From Candidatus Saccharimonadota bacterium (lineage in GTDB: Bacteria; Patescibacteriota; Saccharimonadia; Saccharimonadales; Saccharimonadaceae), in contig JAUNOS010000002.1 of the NCBI GenBank assembly GCA_030537075.1, positions 1 to 62,266 of the forward strand: a DNA stretch of 62,266 bases, written 5' to 3'. Under the pieces are notes generated by a model. It was not told where the DNA came from and ran no database searches. It saw only the letters and a list, made by a program, of their open reading frames with translations. Positions 8,180 to 16,290 of the stretch are shown piece by piece. The translations under genes were made by a program, and so were the position numbers. Each line of letters opens with the position of its first letter. Position 1 is the first letter of the stretch.

Positions 8180-9238
8180 ATGACACATCATATTTTGCTA
8201 CTCTTTGGCGGTGAATCACCCGAGCATGACATCTCGCTTCGCTCCGCCCGCACCATCGACCAGGCGCTGCAGTCCACGCCGCACCGTGTCAGTTACGGCT
8301 ATATCGACCGTCACGGCCAGTGGTGGCTGGTGTCGTCCCTGGATACACTCGCCCAGCGTCGCCCTCTCCATCCGCTGCTCGGTCAGAGGGCGTTTCAGAT
8401 TGACAATCCGAGTGAGCGCCTTGAGCCGACCGTGCTTTTTCCGATCTTGCACGGTCAAGGTGGCGAAGACGGCACGGTGCAGGGACTGGCGGCGCTCCTC
8501 CATCTACCCTGCGTCGGCCCTGGCCTTCTCTCGGCGGCTATCACTATGGATAAAACGCTGACGAAGCAGCTCGCCTCAGCAGCTGGCGTGCCGGTCGTCC
8601 CCTGGCATATTCATCAGCAGGGTCAGGCATATCCCGACTACGAGCAGCTCGCGTCCCAGCTCGGCACCACACTCTTCGTCAAGCCCTCTCGCACCGGATC
8701 GTCAGTTGGCGTGCATAAAGTGCGCTCAGCCGCCGAGCTCACGGCAGCCCTGGATGATGCACTCCGCTATGACGACACCGTTCTTATCGAGCAAGCGGTT
8801 TCAGCGCGGGAAATTGAGCTCGCGGCCTACGGACACGGCAAGGATGTCGCCATCAGTGGTGCAGGCGAGATTATCCCTGGCGAGGAATTTTATAGCTATG
8901 ATGATAAATACGCCGCCGACAGCGCCTCCCAAACGCGCATCCCGGCAGACGTCGATGACGAGACGCTTGCGACGCTCCAGTCATACGCTCGCACTGCCTA
9001 CCAGGCGACAGCCGGCCATGGCATGGCGCGCATTGACTTTTTCCTGTGCCCTGATGGGCAGATTTTTCTGAATGAAATCAATAGTATTCCTGGATTTACC
9101 AGTATCAGCATGTATCCGAAGTTATGGGAAGCGGCGGGTATACCTATCGCAGCCCTGGTAGAGCAGCTCATCACTAATGCTCTCGCCGAAACTGTACACC
9201 CTGTTGCTGAGCGCCCTGCCAGTCAAGCGCTGGCGTGA
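8180..9238 (+). CDS. ddl: D-alanine--D-alanine ligase
   Basis: ATP-grasp enzyme that makes the D-Ala-D-Ala dipeptide for peptidoglycan. The 352-aa protein begins MTHHILLLFGGESPEHDISLRS, containing the family's GGxSxEHxxS motif. Also present are the ATP-grasp loop FVKPSRTGSSVGV and the C-terminal FLNEINSIPGFTSISMYP, whose residues bind Mg and substrate. The start at 8180 is chosen because the family motif follows at once and a TATACT box ends 6 nt before it; a longer in-frame extension would run antisense through rarA. The last 65 nt overlap the convergent 284-aa gene. Confidence 0.95.
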   Translation: MTHHILLLFGGESPEHDISLRSARTIDQALQSTPHRVSYGYIDRHGQWWLVSSLDTLAQRRPLHPLLGQRAFQIDNPSERLEPTVLFPILHGQGGEDGTVQGLAALLHLPCVGPGLLSAAITMDKTLTKQLASAAGVPVVPWHIHQQGQAYPDYEQLASQLGTTLFVKPSRTGSSVGVHKVRSAAELTAALDDALRYDDTVLIEQAVSAREIELAAYGHGKDVAISGAGEIIPGEEFYSYDDKYAADSASQTRIPADVDDETLATLQSYARTAYQATAGHGMARIDFFLCPDGQIFLNEINSIPGFTSISMYPKLWEAAGIPIAALVEQLITNALAETVHPVAERPASQALA

Positions 9239-10028
9239 AACACGACTCCCTTGGCATGGTGAGTGGTGCCGCTTTTTGCAGGAGCCGCTCGCCTTTTGCT
9301 ACTAAAAGCGCAGCTCTCGCAAATTGCTTATAGCGGAGAGTGCTGTAGTAGTCCTCCCAACTCATACCGCCGTCAAGCTGTGCATGCTCATCCAGAAATC
9401 GAAGAGATCTATTGTCAATCGCTTGATCATCTATCGGCGCAAGATAGGTGTCGTGAAACCATTTCTGTAGCTTTGTGGTTGTGCCAAGCGCCCAGCTCGG
9501 GGCGCCAACAGCCGTCCAGCCGATAAGACAAGCAGCGGTATCGTTCACCACATTGCCGTGAGTACAACTATTACCATACCTATGGAGCGCACGGACTAAT
9601 GCATAATTTTCAGCAGGCTCCTCGGTCAACTTCCGTGATGCATTCCGCCCATGAAGAGATTCGTGCAATCCATTTATCGCCAGCGCGCCCTGGCGAATTG
9701 CTTCAGGTTGCACCGGCGGAAGACTTGCTATCACCTCCTGTATAGCCTCCTTACGCGCCTCCATGTAGGGTAAAGCTAGGTGCCGCGCACCCACTCTATA
9801 AGCACCATATAATACCGCAGCAAGTCCCCCCATCGCCAGCGTAGCCGGCATATTGGCATAGCTCATACCCAGCTGTTCGAGCCCTAAGCCCGTTGCGATA
9901 AACGGCGCACCGCCACACGCACCTATCATTGCTCGCGAGCTTGTGATATCAAAAACATCCTGAAGGCGCTCATGTCTGTCATCAAAATCAGCCACAAGGC
10001 CTGGCGCCACAATCCTGCGTTCTCTCAT
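9174..10028 (-). CDS. Unknown membrane protein with an HExxH motif
   Basis: I do not recognise the family. The 284-aa protein has two hydrophobic stretches near residues 30-50 and 60-82, and then INGLHESLHGRN, which fits the HExxH zinc-peptidase pattern (HESLH). A Glu in EEPAENYALVRALH about 20 residues later could be a third ligand. A histidine-rich RYGNSCTHGNVVND follows, and another hydrophobic or amphipathic stretch. On the minus strand TGtTATAAT (10040-10035) ends 6 nt before the ATG, a leaderless arrangement. The 3' end overlaps ddl by 65 nt. Peptidase activity is only a suggestion. Confidence 0.6.
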   Translation of the reverse strand: MRERRIVAPGLVADFDDRHERLQDVFDITSSRAMIGACGGAPFIATGLGLEQLGMSYANMPATLAMGGLAAVLYGAYRVGARHLALPYMEARKEAIQEVIASLPPVQPEAIRQGALAINGLHESLHGRNASRKLTEEPAENYALVRALHRYGNSCTHGNVVNDTAACLIGWTAVGAPSWALGTTTKLQKWFHDTYLAPIDDQAIDNRSLRFLDEHAQLDGGMSWEDYYSTLRYKQFARAALLVAKGERLLQKAAPLTMPRESCFTPALDWQGAQQQGVQFRREH

Positions 10029-10126
10029 GATATTATTATAACATATTTATTTCTTTTATTCAAAATAGCCGTTTCCCTCCCCGTCAACCATGTGCTATCA
10101 TACTAGTAGTAATATAAGGAGGTTGT

Positions 10127-10870
10127 ATGCCAGTAGTCATCGGCTTATTAGTAATTTTAGCACTGTTTGTTATAAGCGGCATCAAAGTGGTCAATCAATA
10201 TCAGCGCGGCGTGGTGCTGACACTGGGTAAATTTACTGGGGTGCGTGAGCCGGGGCTGCGCGTTGTGATACCAATTTTCCAGCAAATGATCCTGGTCGAT
10301 GTCCGTTCCACGCCGATTGACGTACCAAAGCAAGAGGTCATCACCAAAGATAATGTGACAGTGGGCGTCGACGCCGTGGTGTATTTCCGCGTTATCAATG
10401 CGCCAAAAGCGGTGCTGGAAACGACAAATTACATCTATGCGACGAGTCAGTTTGCTCAAGCCGCGCTGCGCGACGTAACCGGTAATGTTGACATGGACGA
10501 CCTGCTGGCGAAGCGTGAGGAAATTTCGCAGCAAATCAAGCAAATTGTCGACGCTGAGACCGACAAATGGGGCATCGATGTGGAAAATGTCAAGATTCAG
10601 AATATCGAACTGCCGGGCGATATGAAGCGCGCCATGGCCAAGCAAGCCGAGGCTGAGCGCGAGCGCCGCGCCAACATCATCAACGCCGACGGTGAAAAAG
10701 CCGCTGCCGAAACCCTGGCCCAAGCCGCCAAAATCCTGGCCACCACCCCTGGCGCCATCAACCTGCGCACCCTGAACACCCTGGAGCGCATCTCGACCGA
10801 GCCGAGCCAGAAGACTATGATGCTCTTCCCGGTCGAGCTGATCGACGCGCTAAGGGGCGGAAAGAAGTAG
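10127..10870 (+). CDS. SPFH/stomatin-like protein (slipin)
   Basis: Membrane-anchored scaffold protein of 247 aa in the stomatin/prohibitin family. It has an N-terminal hydrophobic anchor (residues 1-20), then the SPFH domain: NQYQRGVVLTLGKFTGVREPGL, DVRSTPIDVPKQEVITKDNVTV and the YFRV segment. The C-terminal coiled coil is rich in Ala, Glu and Arg (AMAKQAEAERERRANIINADGEKAAAE). Slipins are often paired with an NfeD-type protein; none is adjacent here. AAGGAGG sits 5 nt before the ATG. Likely role: membrane microdomain organisation or quality control. Confidence 0.9.
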   Translation: MPVVIGLLVILALFVISGIKVVNQYQRGVVLTLGKFTGVREPGLRVVIPIFQQMILVDVRSTPIDVPKQEVITKDNVTVGVDAVVYFRVINAPKAVLETTNYIYATSQFAQAALRDVTGNVDMDDLLAKREEISQQIKQIVDAETDKWGIDVENVKIQNIELPGDMKRAMAKQAEAERERRANIINADGEKAAAETLAQAAKILATTPGAINLRTLNTLERISTEPSQKTMMLFPVELIDALRGGKK

Positions 10871-10903
10871 TTAGCGCGCATGGAGCTCAGCCACGAGCTT
10901 GCT

Positions 10904-11704
10904 CTACGAGCGCAAAATCTTCGCCGTTCGAAAACCTCGGCTAACAACACTGATCGCACCCCACGACAACAACAGTGAAATCACAGCCGCTACAAAGTAC
11001 AGCCATGGATGCTGAGTGCCGTAAAATGCCAGTGGCGCTGCCAGCAGTATGACTGGCAATAAAGCAACCACGCGCACCCAACCGCCGTTGAGCCCAGCCT
11101 TGCTCTCTAGTCCAGCTGGATACAGCAAAGCGCCTGCCAAGGTCGCGCTGGCTGACCACAATCCCGTCGCTAGAGGAAACACAAATACACCGATCCACCA
11201 GGCAGAACGAGCACTAAAACTCATCCCGCCGACCATCACACTTGCCAAAAAAGCACCGATAAACCCGAGCAGCAGAGCCACAAAACCCATCAGCGTCAAT
11301 GCAGCACCAGCCGCCAAATACGCCGCAAATAACTGCCGCCTAGGCACGCCACTCGCCAGCATAACTTCGAGACCACTACCCTCGGTGTCATCGGCCACCA
11401 CACCTGGCAAGATCATCGTCGCCACCACCGCCACCAGCAGCGCAATCAGTGCTGGCATTTGCATGATCAACACCGAGTTGAGTGCTTTTATCTCGCCGTC
11501 AGCACCACGCAACTCTGCTACGTTTTGGACGACCGCTATCATCTCAGCAGGTGGCGTTTGCTTGGTGCCGACAGCCGCCCCATCAAGCACACACATCACC
11601 CCCATCATCACGCCAAGCGCAAGCGCTACCACCACGGTGGTGATTTTTTGCTGTATCCAGGCGCGGTAAATCAACGCTCGCGTCAGCTGCCACCATTTAT
11701 TCAT
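10904..11704 (-). CDS. ABC transporter permease
   Basis: Membrane subunit of an ABC exporter, about 266 aa with six hydrophobic helices: near the N-terminus, then PALIALLVAVVATMILPGVV, LAAGAALTLMGFVALLLG, the GVFVFPLATGLWSASATLAGALLY region, VVALLPVILLAAPL and LYFVAAVISLLLSWGAIS. EGSGLEVMLASGVPRRQLFAAY resembles the cytoplasmic coupling region of ABC-2 permeases. I start it at MNKWWQL, with GGGGG 6 nt upstream inside the end of the ATPase gene. It is translationally coupled to the ATPase. Substrate unknown. Confidence 0.75.
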   Translation of the reverse strand: MNKWWQLTRALIYRAWIQQKITTVVVALALGVMMGVMCVLDGAAVGTKQTPPAEMIAVVQNVAELRGADGEIKALNSVLIMQMPALIALLVAVVATMILPGVVADDTEGSGLEVMLASGVPRRQLFAAYLAAGAALTLMGFVALLLGFIGAFLASVMVGGMSFSARSAWWIGVFVFPLATGLWSASATLAGALLYPAGLESKAGLNGGWVRVVALLPVILLAAPLAFYGTQHPWLYFVAAVISLLLSWGAISVVSRGFRTAKILRS

Positions 11705-12377
11705 CGTCATCCCCCAGTAACTGCAAAATTTTTGCTTCATTGATATCGTTTTTCGTCAGCTCCGTCAGCCGTCCGCCATGCACCACAAAGGCGTGATCAG
11801 CCACGCCGATAGCATCGGCTATATTGTGAGTCGAGTAGAGTATCGATCGCTCTTTTGACCACGCCATCAGCATATCTCGAATCTCCGCCGCATATACCGG
11901 ATCAAGCCCAGTCAGCGGCTCATCCAGCACCAAAAAATCAGGTCGCGCCATAAACAAACGCGCCAAATCAACTCGTTGCCGCTGCCCGCGACTGAGTTTT
12001 TGCAGTTTTTTGTCGATCACTTTTGCCAGCGAAAAATCGGCGATACATTCATCCACACTATGCGGCGGATGCGGGCTATATGAACTGTAAATACTATGCC
12101 AAAAATTTAGATTCTGGCGAACGGTCAACCCTTCGGCCACCGCTAGTCGATGCGCTAAATAACCAGTACTTTGAGCTCGGATTGTCAGCTCACCCGCTAT
12201 CCTTGGCAACACCGAAACTAGCGTGCGCATCAGCGTTGTTTTGCCAGCGCCATTGCGCCCAAACAGCACCGTAATTCCAGGCTGCAAGCGAAACGATATG
12301 TCACGCAGCACCGGTCGATCAGCCCGGTAGCCAACTGTCAAATTTTTCGCTTCAATGATAGCTGATGGTCTATTCAC
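11697..12377 (-). CDS. ABC transporter ATP-binding protein
   Basis: Nucleotide-binding subunit of 226 aa. Walker A is FGRNGAGKTTLM (about 36-47), the signature is LSRGQRQRVDLARLF (LSRGQ in place of LSGGQ), Walker B is PDFLVLDEPLTGLDP and the switch His is in YSTHNIAD. It starts at GTG 12377, overlapping the regulator stop as GTGA, with GGAGGCGT upstream as a ribosome site. The order regulator-ATPase-permease with 4-nt and 8-nt overlaps indicates one operon, typical of small exporters for drugs, peptides or lipids. Confidence 0.9.
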   Translation of the reverse strand: MNRPSAIIEAKNLTVGYRADRPVLRDISFRLQPGITVLFGRNGAGKTTLMRTLVSVLPRIAGELTIRAQSTGYLAHRLAVAEGLTVRQNLNFWHSIYSSYSPHPPHSVDECIADFSLAKVIDKKLQKLSRGQRQRVDLARLFMARPDFLVLDEPLTGLDPVYAAEIRDMLMAWSKERSILYSTHNIADAIGVADHAFVVHGGRLTELTKNDINEAKILQLLGDDDE

Positions 12378-12919
12378 ACGCCTCCTTTTCGCTTGTTTGA
12401 CTTACCCGGCACCATCATAGTGCCGATGGTGTAGCGCTTGCGGCCCTCAGCGTTATTGCGGCAAAGCTTTTCTGTAGCAGCCGCAACCGTACCGATAAAC
12501 TGGCTCATCTCTTCATCATTCGCCCAAAAGCTAGTCTGCGAAAAACCCACGTTGTCATGAGCAAAATCACGTTCTTCGCTTTCAAAATACTCATCAAACA
12601 AATTCGTCATCCCTGCCATATAAAAGCGAAAGAATAGTTTCATCTTTTCTGTCGTGAGCGCGGCAGCATCTGTCGGATCAATCCGAACGGATTTTTCGTC
12701 CAAAGCATAGGTTCGCTCCGCCACACCGCGCACTGCCCGCTCATCTACCACCACCAGAATTCCGGCTTCGTGTAATTTCGAAACCTGGCGATAAGTGCTA
12801 GCTGCTGGCGTGTTTGGCAGGTGTTCGATAATCTCCGCCGTGGTCGCCCGCTCCAACTCAACCAGCGCCTGCACAATTCGCATACGCACTGGATGGAGAA
12901 GAATGTCGATTGATTTCAT
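12374..12919 (-). CDS. Winged-helix transcriptional regulator (ArsR/YobV-like)
   Basis: DNA-binding protein of 181 aa. Residues 1-75 form a winged helix-turn-helix: LLHPVRMRIVQALVE, ATTAEIIEHLPNTPAASTYRQVSKLHEAGIL, then a wing with VRGVAERTYAL. The C-terminal half is helical, as in regulators of ABC export operons. The minus-strand -10-like GATAAT (12933-12928) ends 8 nt before the ATG with no SD, so the transcript is probably leaderless. As first gene of the operon it likely controls the ABC transporter and itself. Confidence 0.8.
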   Translation of the reverse strand: MKSIDILLHPVRMRIVQALVELERATTAEIIEHLPNTPAASTYRQVSKLHEAGILVVVDERAVRGVAERTYALDEKSVRIDPTDAAALTTEKMKLFFRFYMAGMTNLFDEYFESEERDFAHDNVGFSQTSFWANDEEMSQFIGTVAAATEKLCRNNAEGRKRYTIGTMMVPGKSNKRKGGV

Positions 12920-13051
12920 GATTTTATATTATCAATTCTGAGAATATAAAGCAACTGCCTTACCGCACGGTGCTGGCGGGCAGTGAAATGATAAGGGTAG
13001 TCCCGCGGCACTTGACGCTTTTTATTAGCAGCGAGGGGTCGCCTGTAGCCA

Positions 13052-13927
13052 CTAAACAAGCTGCTGCCTCGCCTTCTTCGCTGATGGCGCTGGAGCGATA
13101 GGCCAGGCGTGAAATGCCTCAGGCTCGTAGAGATAGTCGTGGTCAATGCCGAACTGCGTGAGCTTATCATGTAGCAGCGCCGTATCAGGAGAAAGTAAAT
13201 CGCGGCCGGCATTCATCAGGGAGATGCGGCTTCGCACCTTTGTATAATCTGCATAGAGCGGACTAATGTGCGGCGCCTTCGGAGGGGCGTCGGTGTAATA
13301 GCGCGGCATGAAGTGACGAATCGCGGCAAGTGGCAGAAAGGGGTCGCGCGACTCCAGATCGTCAATTTGCGGATTTTCCATCGTGAGGTCGACTGCCGGC
13401 GAGAGCGCCATGACTCGCCCTGGCTGCTGCCGAGCGGACACCAGCAGCGGCAGCACGAGTGCGAGCGTACCGCCCGCCGAATCGCCCATTACCGTCACAC
13501 GCTCTGGCTTGACCTGGCGGATTACCCCCTGATACACCGTAACGATGTGGCGCTGAATATCCCGATAATCATACTGCGGCACCAGCGGATATGCCGGCAA
13601 GCAGACCGGCTGCTGCGTGTGCGCCGCCAAATATGACGCCAGCGACCAGTGTGGCCGCGACATCGGCAGCGTAAAGGCCCCGCCATGCAGATAATATATC
13701 ATCCGGGTCGTATCGGCGCCGTGCGGCGTGATGATAAAGCAAGGGTAGCCGGCGATATCCTCCACCGCCACCTGGTGCTTTCGCGCCACGAACTTCGGCA
13801 CGCGCACCGGCCGCCCCTGCTGACGGGTCAATTTCGCCACGAACTGCGGGTCATCAGGGCTCGGCCAAAAGAGATTTTTCAGCCGCAGCCGAGCGATAGT
13901 AGACAGGGTGAACTGTTCGAGTGCCAT
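13052..13927 (-). CDS. Alpha/beta hydrolase (hormone-sensitive-lipase type esterase)
   Basis: Carboxylesterase-like enzyme of 291 aa. It carries the HSL-family oxyanion motif YYLHGGAF (His81-Gly-Gly-Ala), nucleophile Ser150 in GDSAGG, an acid in GRDLLSPDTALL and catalytic His near 273 in EAFHAWPI. No signal peptide is seen, so it is cytoplasmic. Minus-strand TATAAT (13943-13938) ends 10 nt before the ATG, so the leader would be only a few nt. Substrate cannot be told; short-chain esters are usual for the family. Confidence 0.88.
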   Translation of the reverse strand: MALEQFTLSTIARLRLKNLFWPSPDDPQFVAKLTRQQGRPVRVPKFVARKHQVAVEDIAGYPCFIITPHGADTTRMIYYLHGGAFTLPMSRPHWSLASYLAAHTQQPVCLPAYPLVPQYDYRDIQRHIVTVYQGVIRQVKPERVTVMGDSAGGTLALVLPLLVSARQQPGRVMALSPAVDLTMENPQIDDLESRDPFLPLAAIRHFMPRYYTDAPPKAPHISPLYADYTKVRSRISLMNAGRDLLSPDTALLHDKLTQFGIDHDYLYEPEAFHAWPIAPAPSAKKARQQLV

Positions 13928-13987
13928 TATGGTGTTAATTATAGCAGTCGGGGGTGGTAATGAAAATCAATAATCATTGCGTACTGT

Positions 13988-14389
13988 CTATGCACCGCCA
14001 CCACGCTTGTTATTTGGCTGCTTAAATGCATAGCGCAGCCCCTTGTATGCCAAAGGTTCGTCCGCAAACCGACCGAATAGATGTAGATGGGCATGATCAA
14101 CGTTCTGCCCGCCAACTGGATGAATATTCCAGCCAAGGTTGTAACCATCAGGAGCGAATTTGTCGATAAATGCCTTGAATCTATGCAGTAGCTCATGCAA
14201 TCTCGTCCACTCTTCTTTATTGATATCAAACGGCGTCTTAATGTGGCGTTTTGTAATAATCATTCCGCCGTGCTTCAATTCTCCATCTTCGGCGCTAACG
14301 AAATACCAAAGATCGTCTTCGTACAGTATGTCACCCCGTAAGATGTCATTTGGTATACAGAATGGACAAATATCTTTCACTACCATCAT
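13988..14389 (-). CDS. HIT domain protein
   Basis: Histidine-triad nucleotide hydrolase or transferase of 133 aa. The triad is HAHLH (residues 99-103) in VDHAHLHLFGRF, preceded by the conserved GYNLGWNIHPVGGQ loop. CPFC at 9-12 with later histidines may bind zinc, as in many HIT proteins. AGGAAAGAGG precedes two adjacent ATGs (14389 and 14386). The gene looks AT-richer than its neighbours and borders the accessory island at 14.4-16.2 kb. Confidence 0.88.
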   Translation of the reverse strand: MMVVKDICPFCIPNDILRGDILYEDDLWYFVSAEDGELKHGGMIITKRHIKTPFDINKEEWTRLHELLHRFKAFIDKFAPDGYNLGWNIHPVGGQNVDHAHLHLFGRFADEPLAYKGLRYAFKQPNNKRGGGA

Positions 14390-14742
14390 CCTCTTTCCTA
14401 GCTTGTATTAAGTGGCTTATACCTGTCTGTATTATAGCATTTTTAGTATTGCCGAAGATGCGTAACGCAGCAGTCCCGCCATCTCTGCCATTTTCCAGTG
14501 AGGCAAGCTGCATGAATTCACATATGAATAAGGTTGGCAAATATCCTATAGGCGACTTTTATCTTTCCACATAACTCAAATACCTCAGCGACAAGCGGTG
14601 CTCGCCGTTTGCCTACGACGACTGTCCTAATGCTTATGCCACATTTATGCAGCTAAGTCGAGAGCGGCCGGACATTTCGCCGTGCCGAACCGCAATTCTC
14701 TCCTAAAAAATAGACTTTACTACGCAAAACCATAATTCCCAA
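14390..14742. other. Non-coding stretch without recognised gene
   Basis: Both strands have only short frames with no family resemblance, and the ones crossing the HIT start are antisense. I see no tRNA. It may be decayed sequence at the edge of the island. Confidence 0.5.
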
Positions 14743-14772
14743 ACAAAAAACGGACGGTTCGCGCCCGTCCGT
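14743..14772 (-). terminator. Terminator-like hairpin left of the inverted-repeat element
   Basis: ACGGACGG (14750-14757) pairs with CCGTCCGT (14765-14772). On the minus strand the stem runs into a T tract (complement of 14743-14750). It would stop minus-strand transcripts leaving the element. Confidence 0.7.
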
Positions 14773-14790
14773 GCAATCTTGTCCTAATTT

Positions 14791-15026
14791 GGTGGCAATA
14801 TACGCCAAAGCTCGAACCTGTTTCGAGCGCAAAAGCTGAGCCGTGCAGGCTTAGCCCCAACGCCTGGCGGGCACAAGCGCCCGCTCGCCCCACCAGCCGG
14901 GGGCCCTGCAAAACTCTGTTTTGTGGGGTGGAGATATACCCTTTGAATTATCTTTTTGAAATTTCCCCCGCCGATCTTTTTATTTTTAGTTGAAAAGGGT
15001 GTTTGCTGGTGATTCGTTTTGATACT
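14791..15026 (+). repeat. Left arm of the 236-bp inverted repeat
   Basis: Base for base the reverse complement of 15865-16100; one further outer base (14790/16101) also pairs. Its outer half is GC-rich with several short hairpins. Its inner half is AT-rich. Confidence 0.95.
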
Positions 15027-15064
15027 AAATTAAGGTATTATTGCAGAATCACCCCTGTTAAGTA

Positions 15065-15093
15065 TTGACTTTAAGTCTATATATTGATATAAT
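15065..15093 (+). promoter_or_regulatory. Near-consensus promoter inside the inverted-repeat element
   Basis: TTGACT, a 17-nt spacer and TATAAT. It lies between the arms, so inversion of the segment would not separate it from the gene. Confidence 0.7.
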
Positions 15094-15102
15094 ATAAAGT
15101 AT

Positions 15103-15819
15103 ATGCTAGTGTCCCATGAAATGCTCAGCATTACAATCAAAGATAGTCCAGTAGAAGTACTCGGAATTCTTGGTGCTGGAGGATCAAAAACTGTTCTCGA
15201 CATTTCTCTTAGTGGATTGAGGTGTGCTCTAGCCATACCAAATCGCACAGACCCTAAAAATGTACAGGACGAGAAGTGGGAACTCGTAGCTAGCGAGGCT
15301 GATAACGCAAGGCTGCTAAGTGAACTTGGATTGTTGACTATACCGGACTATGCATTAGAAGATATTGTGTTAAACGGTGACGCGCGAAAAGGACTTCTTA
15401 TGACTCCGTTCTCAGGCTTGCCGTTCGAGGTTTTTGATGGCAAGGACGGTTCAAGAACGTGGGAGCAAGGACCTTTGTCGGATATCGAGCATTTCTCAAG
15501 GATTAGCGAGAGGATGTCGGCTATCAAGGAGGATATAGCTAGGCTTGCGAGTGCAGGGGTCGTACTGAATTCTGACAGCATATCTTTTGCCTGCATGCCT
15601 GATGGTACGATGCGACTTTTTCTGTATGACCTACAGGGTATGTCGGTCACTGATCAAGCAGATGAGTTGAGTGAATTACCCATGAGATATGCTCAACTCG
15701 TAACGAGTAAACTAGATAATGTATTTGACTTTAGGCAGTCTCAAAGGTTTGCTGCGCAGGGGTATGATTTAAACGCTAGACAGCGGTTGGCCACTACGCT
15801 CATCAATGAGTTGCCTTGA
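15103..15819 (+). CDS. Unknown protein, possible degenerate protein-kinase-like fold
   Basis: Only gene of the inverted-repeat element, 238 aa, AT-richer than the window. I recognise no family with certainty. LGILGAGGSKTVLDISLSG resembles a kinase glycine-rich loop and CALAIPN would be the beta-3 strand, but without the lysine. LLMTPFSGLP looks like a hinge. GVVLNSDSISFACMPDG followed by RLFLYDLQG resembles the catalytic loop and DFG region, with the catalytic Asp/Asn not clearly kept. If so it is a pseudokinase. The promoter TTGACT (15065-15070), 17 nt, TATAAT (15088-15093) is near consensus and ends 9 nt before the ATG; an in-frame ATG at 15121 is the alternative start. No signal peptide or TM segment. 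Confidence 0.6.
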   Translation: MLVSHEMLSITIKDSPVEVLGILGAGGSKTVLDISLSGLRCALAIPNRTDPKNVQDEKWELVASEADNARLLSELGLLTIPDYALEDIVLNGDARKGLLMTPFSGLPFEVFDGKDGSRTWEQGPLSDIEHFSRISERMSAIKEDIARLASAGVVLNSDSISFACMPDGTMRLFLYDLQGMSVTDQADELSELPMRYAQLVTSKLDNVFDFRQSQRFAAQGYDLNARQRLATTLINELP

Positions 15820-15864
15820 AGGCTGTTACTCACCCGTAGACCTTCTGTTAGTATCTTTACTATG

Positions 15865-16100
15865 AGTATCAAAACGAATCACCAGCAAACACCCTTTTCA
15901 ACTAAAAATAAAAAGATCGGCGGGGGAAATTTCAAAAAGATAATTCAAAGGGTATATCTCCACCCCACAAAACAGAGTTTTGCAGGGCCCCCGGCTGGTG
16001 GGGCGAGCGGGCGCTTGTGCCCGCCAGGCGTTGGGGCTAAGCCTGCACGGCTCAGCTTTTGCGCTCGAAACAGGTTCGAGCTTTGGCGTATATTGCCACC
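15865..16100 (-). repeat. Right arm of the 236-bp inverted repeat
   Basis: Exact reverse complement of 14791-15026. The outer part (15980-16081) holds GCGGGC/GCCCGC and GCTCGAA/TTCGAGC hairpins, so a transcript of it would be structured. Confidence 0.95.
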
Positions 16101-16122
16101 ATTTCGGAACTAAAACGGAAAC

Positions 16123-16142
16123 GGTCGCCCTGTCGGGCGACC
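16123..16142 (-). terminator. Terminator of the tRNA-Phe/tRNA-Gly transcript
   Basis: GGTCGCCC and GGGCGACC form an 8-bp stem around TGTC. On the minus strand it is followed by a T-rich run (GTTTCCGTTTTAG) and lies 21 nt past the tRNA-Gly CCA end. Confidence 0.6.
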
Positions 16143-16163
16143 AAATCTCAGAAAATTCCATTT

Positions 16164-16239
16164 TGGTGCGGGTTAGGAGACTCTAACTCCTGGCCTCTTC
16201 CATGGCAAGGAAGCGCTCTAACAACTGAGCTAAACCCGC
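16164..16239 (-). tRNA. tRNA-Gly (anticodon GCC)
   Basis: Minus-strand cloverleaf. GCGGGTT pairs with AACCCGC; discriminator A and CCA are encoded (complement of 16164-16167). The anticodon stem CTTCC/GGAAG holds loop TTGCCAT, giving GCC. It lies 51 nt after tRNA-Phe and is probably co-transcribed with it. Confidence 0.95.
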
Positions 16240-16290
16240 ATGTGGTCTAGATGAAAGTATAGCAAATCTTTCACGCTGGCGCAAGGCTTT

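Larger units (their letters stand above)
14791..16100. mobile_element. Candidate mobile element with 236-bp perfect inverted repeats
   Basis: A 1.31-kb unit begins GGTGGCAATATACGCC and ends with its exact complement. Its two arms (14791-15026 and 15865-16100) are identical inverted repeats, and a single AT-rich gene lies between. The tetranucleotide ATTT lies directly outside each end (14787-14790 and 16101-16104), a possible target duplication. No transposase or recombinase gene is present, so movement, if any, would need an enzyme from elsewhere. It sits 64 bp from a tRNA-Gly gene. An invertible segment or an assembly artefact are alternatives. Confidence 0.6.

Noticed and set aside
14346-14574. 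Short frames on both strands at the HIT gene start
   Set aside because: They overlap the HIT start region, lack SD or -10 signals, and show no coherent composition.
14720-14911. Identical open frames inside both repeat arms (also at 15980-16186)
   Set aside because: The frame comes from GC-rich structured repeat sequence, has no promoter or SD, and diverges as soon as the repeat ends.
15027-15864. Phase-variable promoter inversion
   Set aside because: The promoter and its gene lie together between the arms, so inversion would not switch the gene on or off. Only flanking genes could be affected.
16060-16103. tRNA-like 3' end (GGTTCGAG ... GCCACCA) at the outer end of the right repeat arm
   Set aside because: The T stem has a mismatch and G-U pairs only, the spacing to CCA is wrong, and no matching 5' acceptor strand was found.
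16059-16250. Open frame ending in a GLGDSNSWPLPWQGSAL-type peptide
   Set aside because: It is the antisense translation of tRNA-Gly plus the repeat arm. Such frames arise over tRNA genes and have no start signals.
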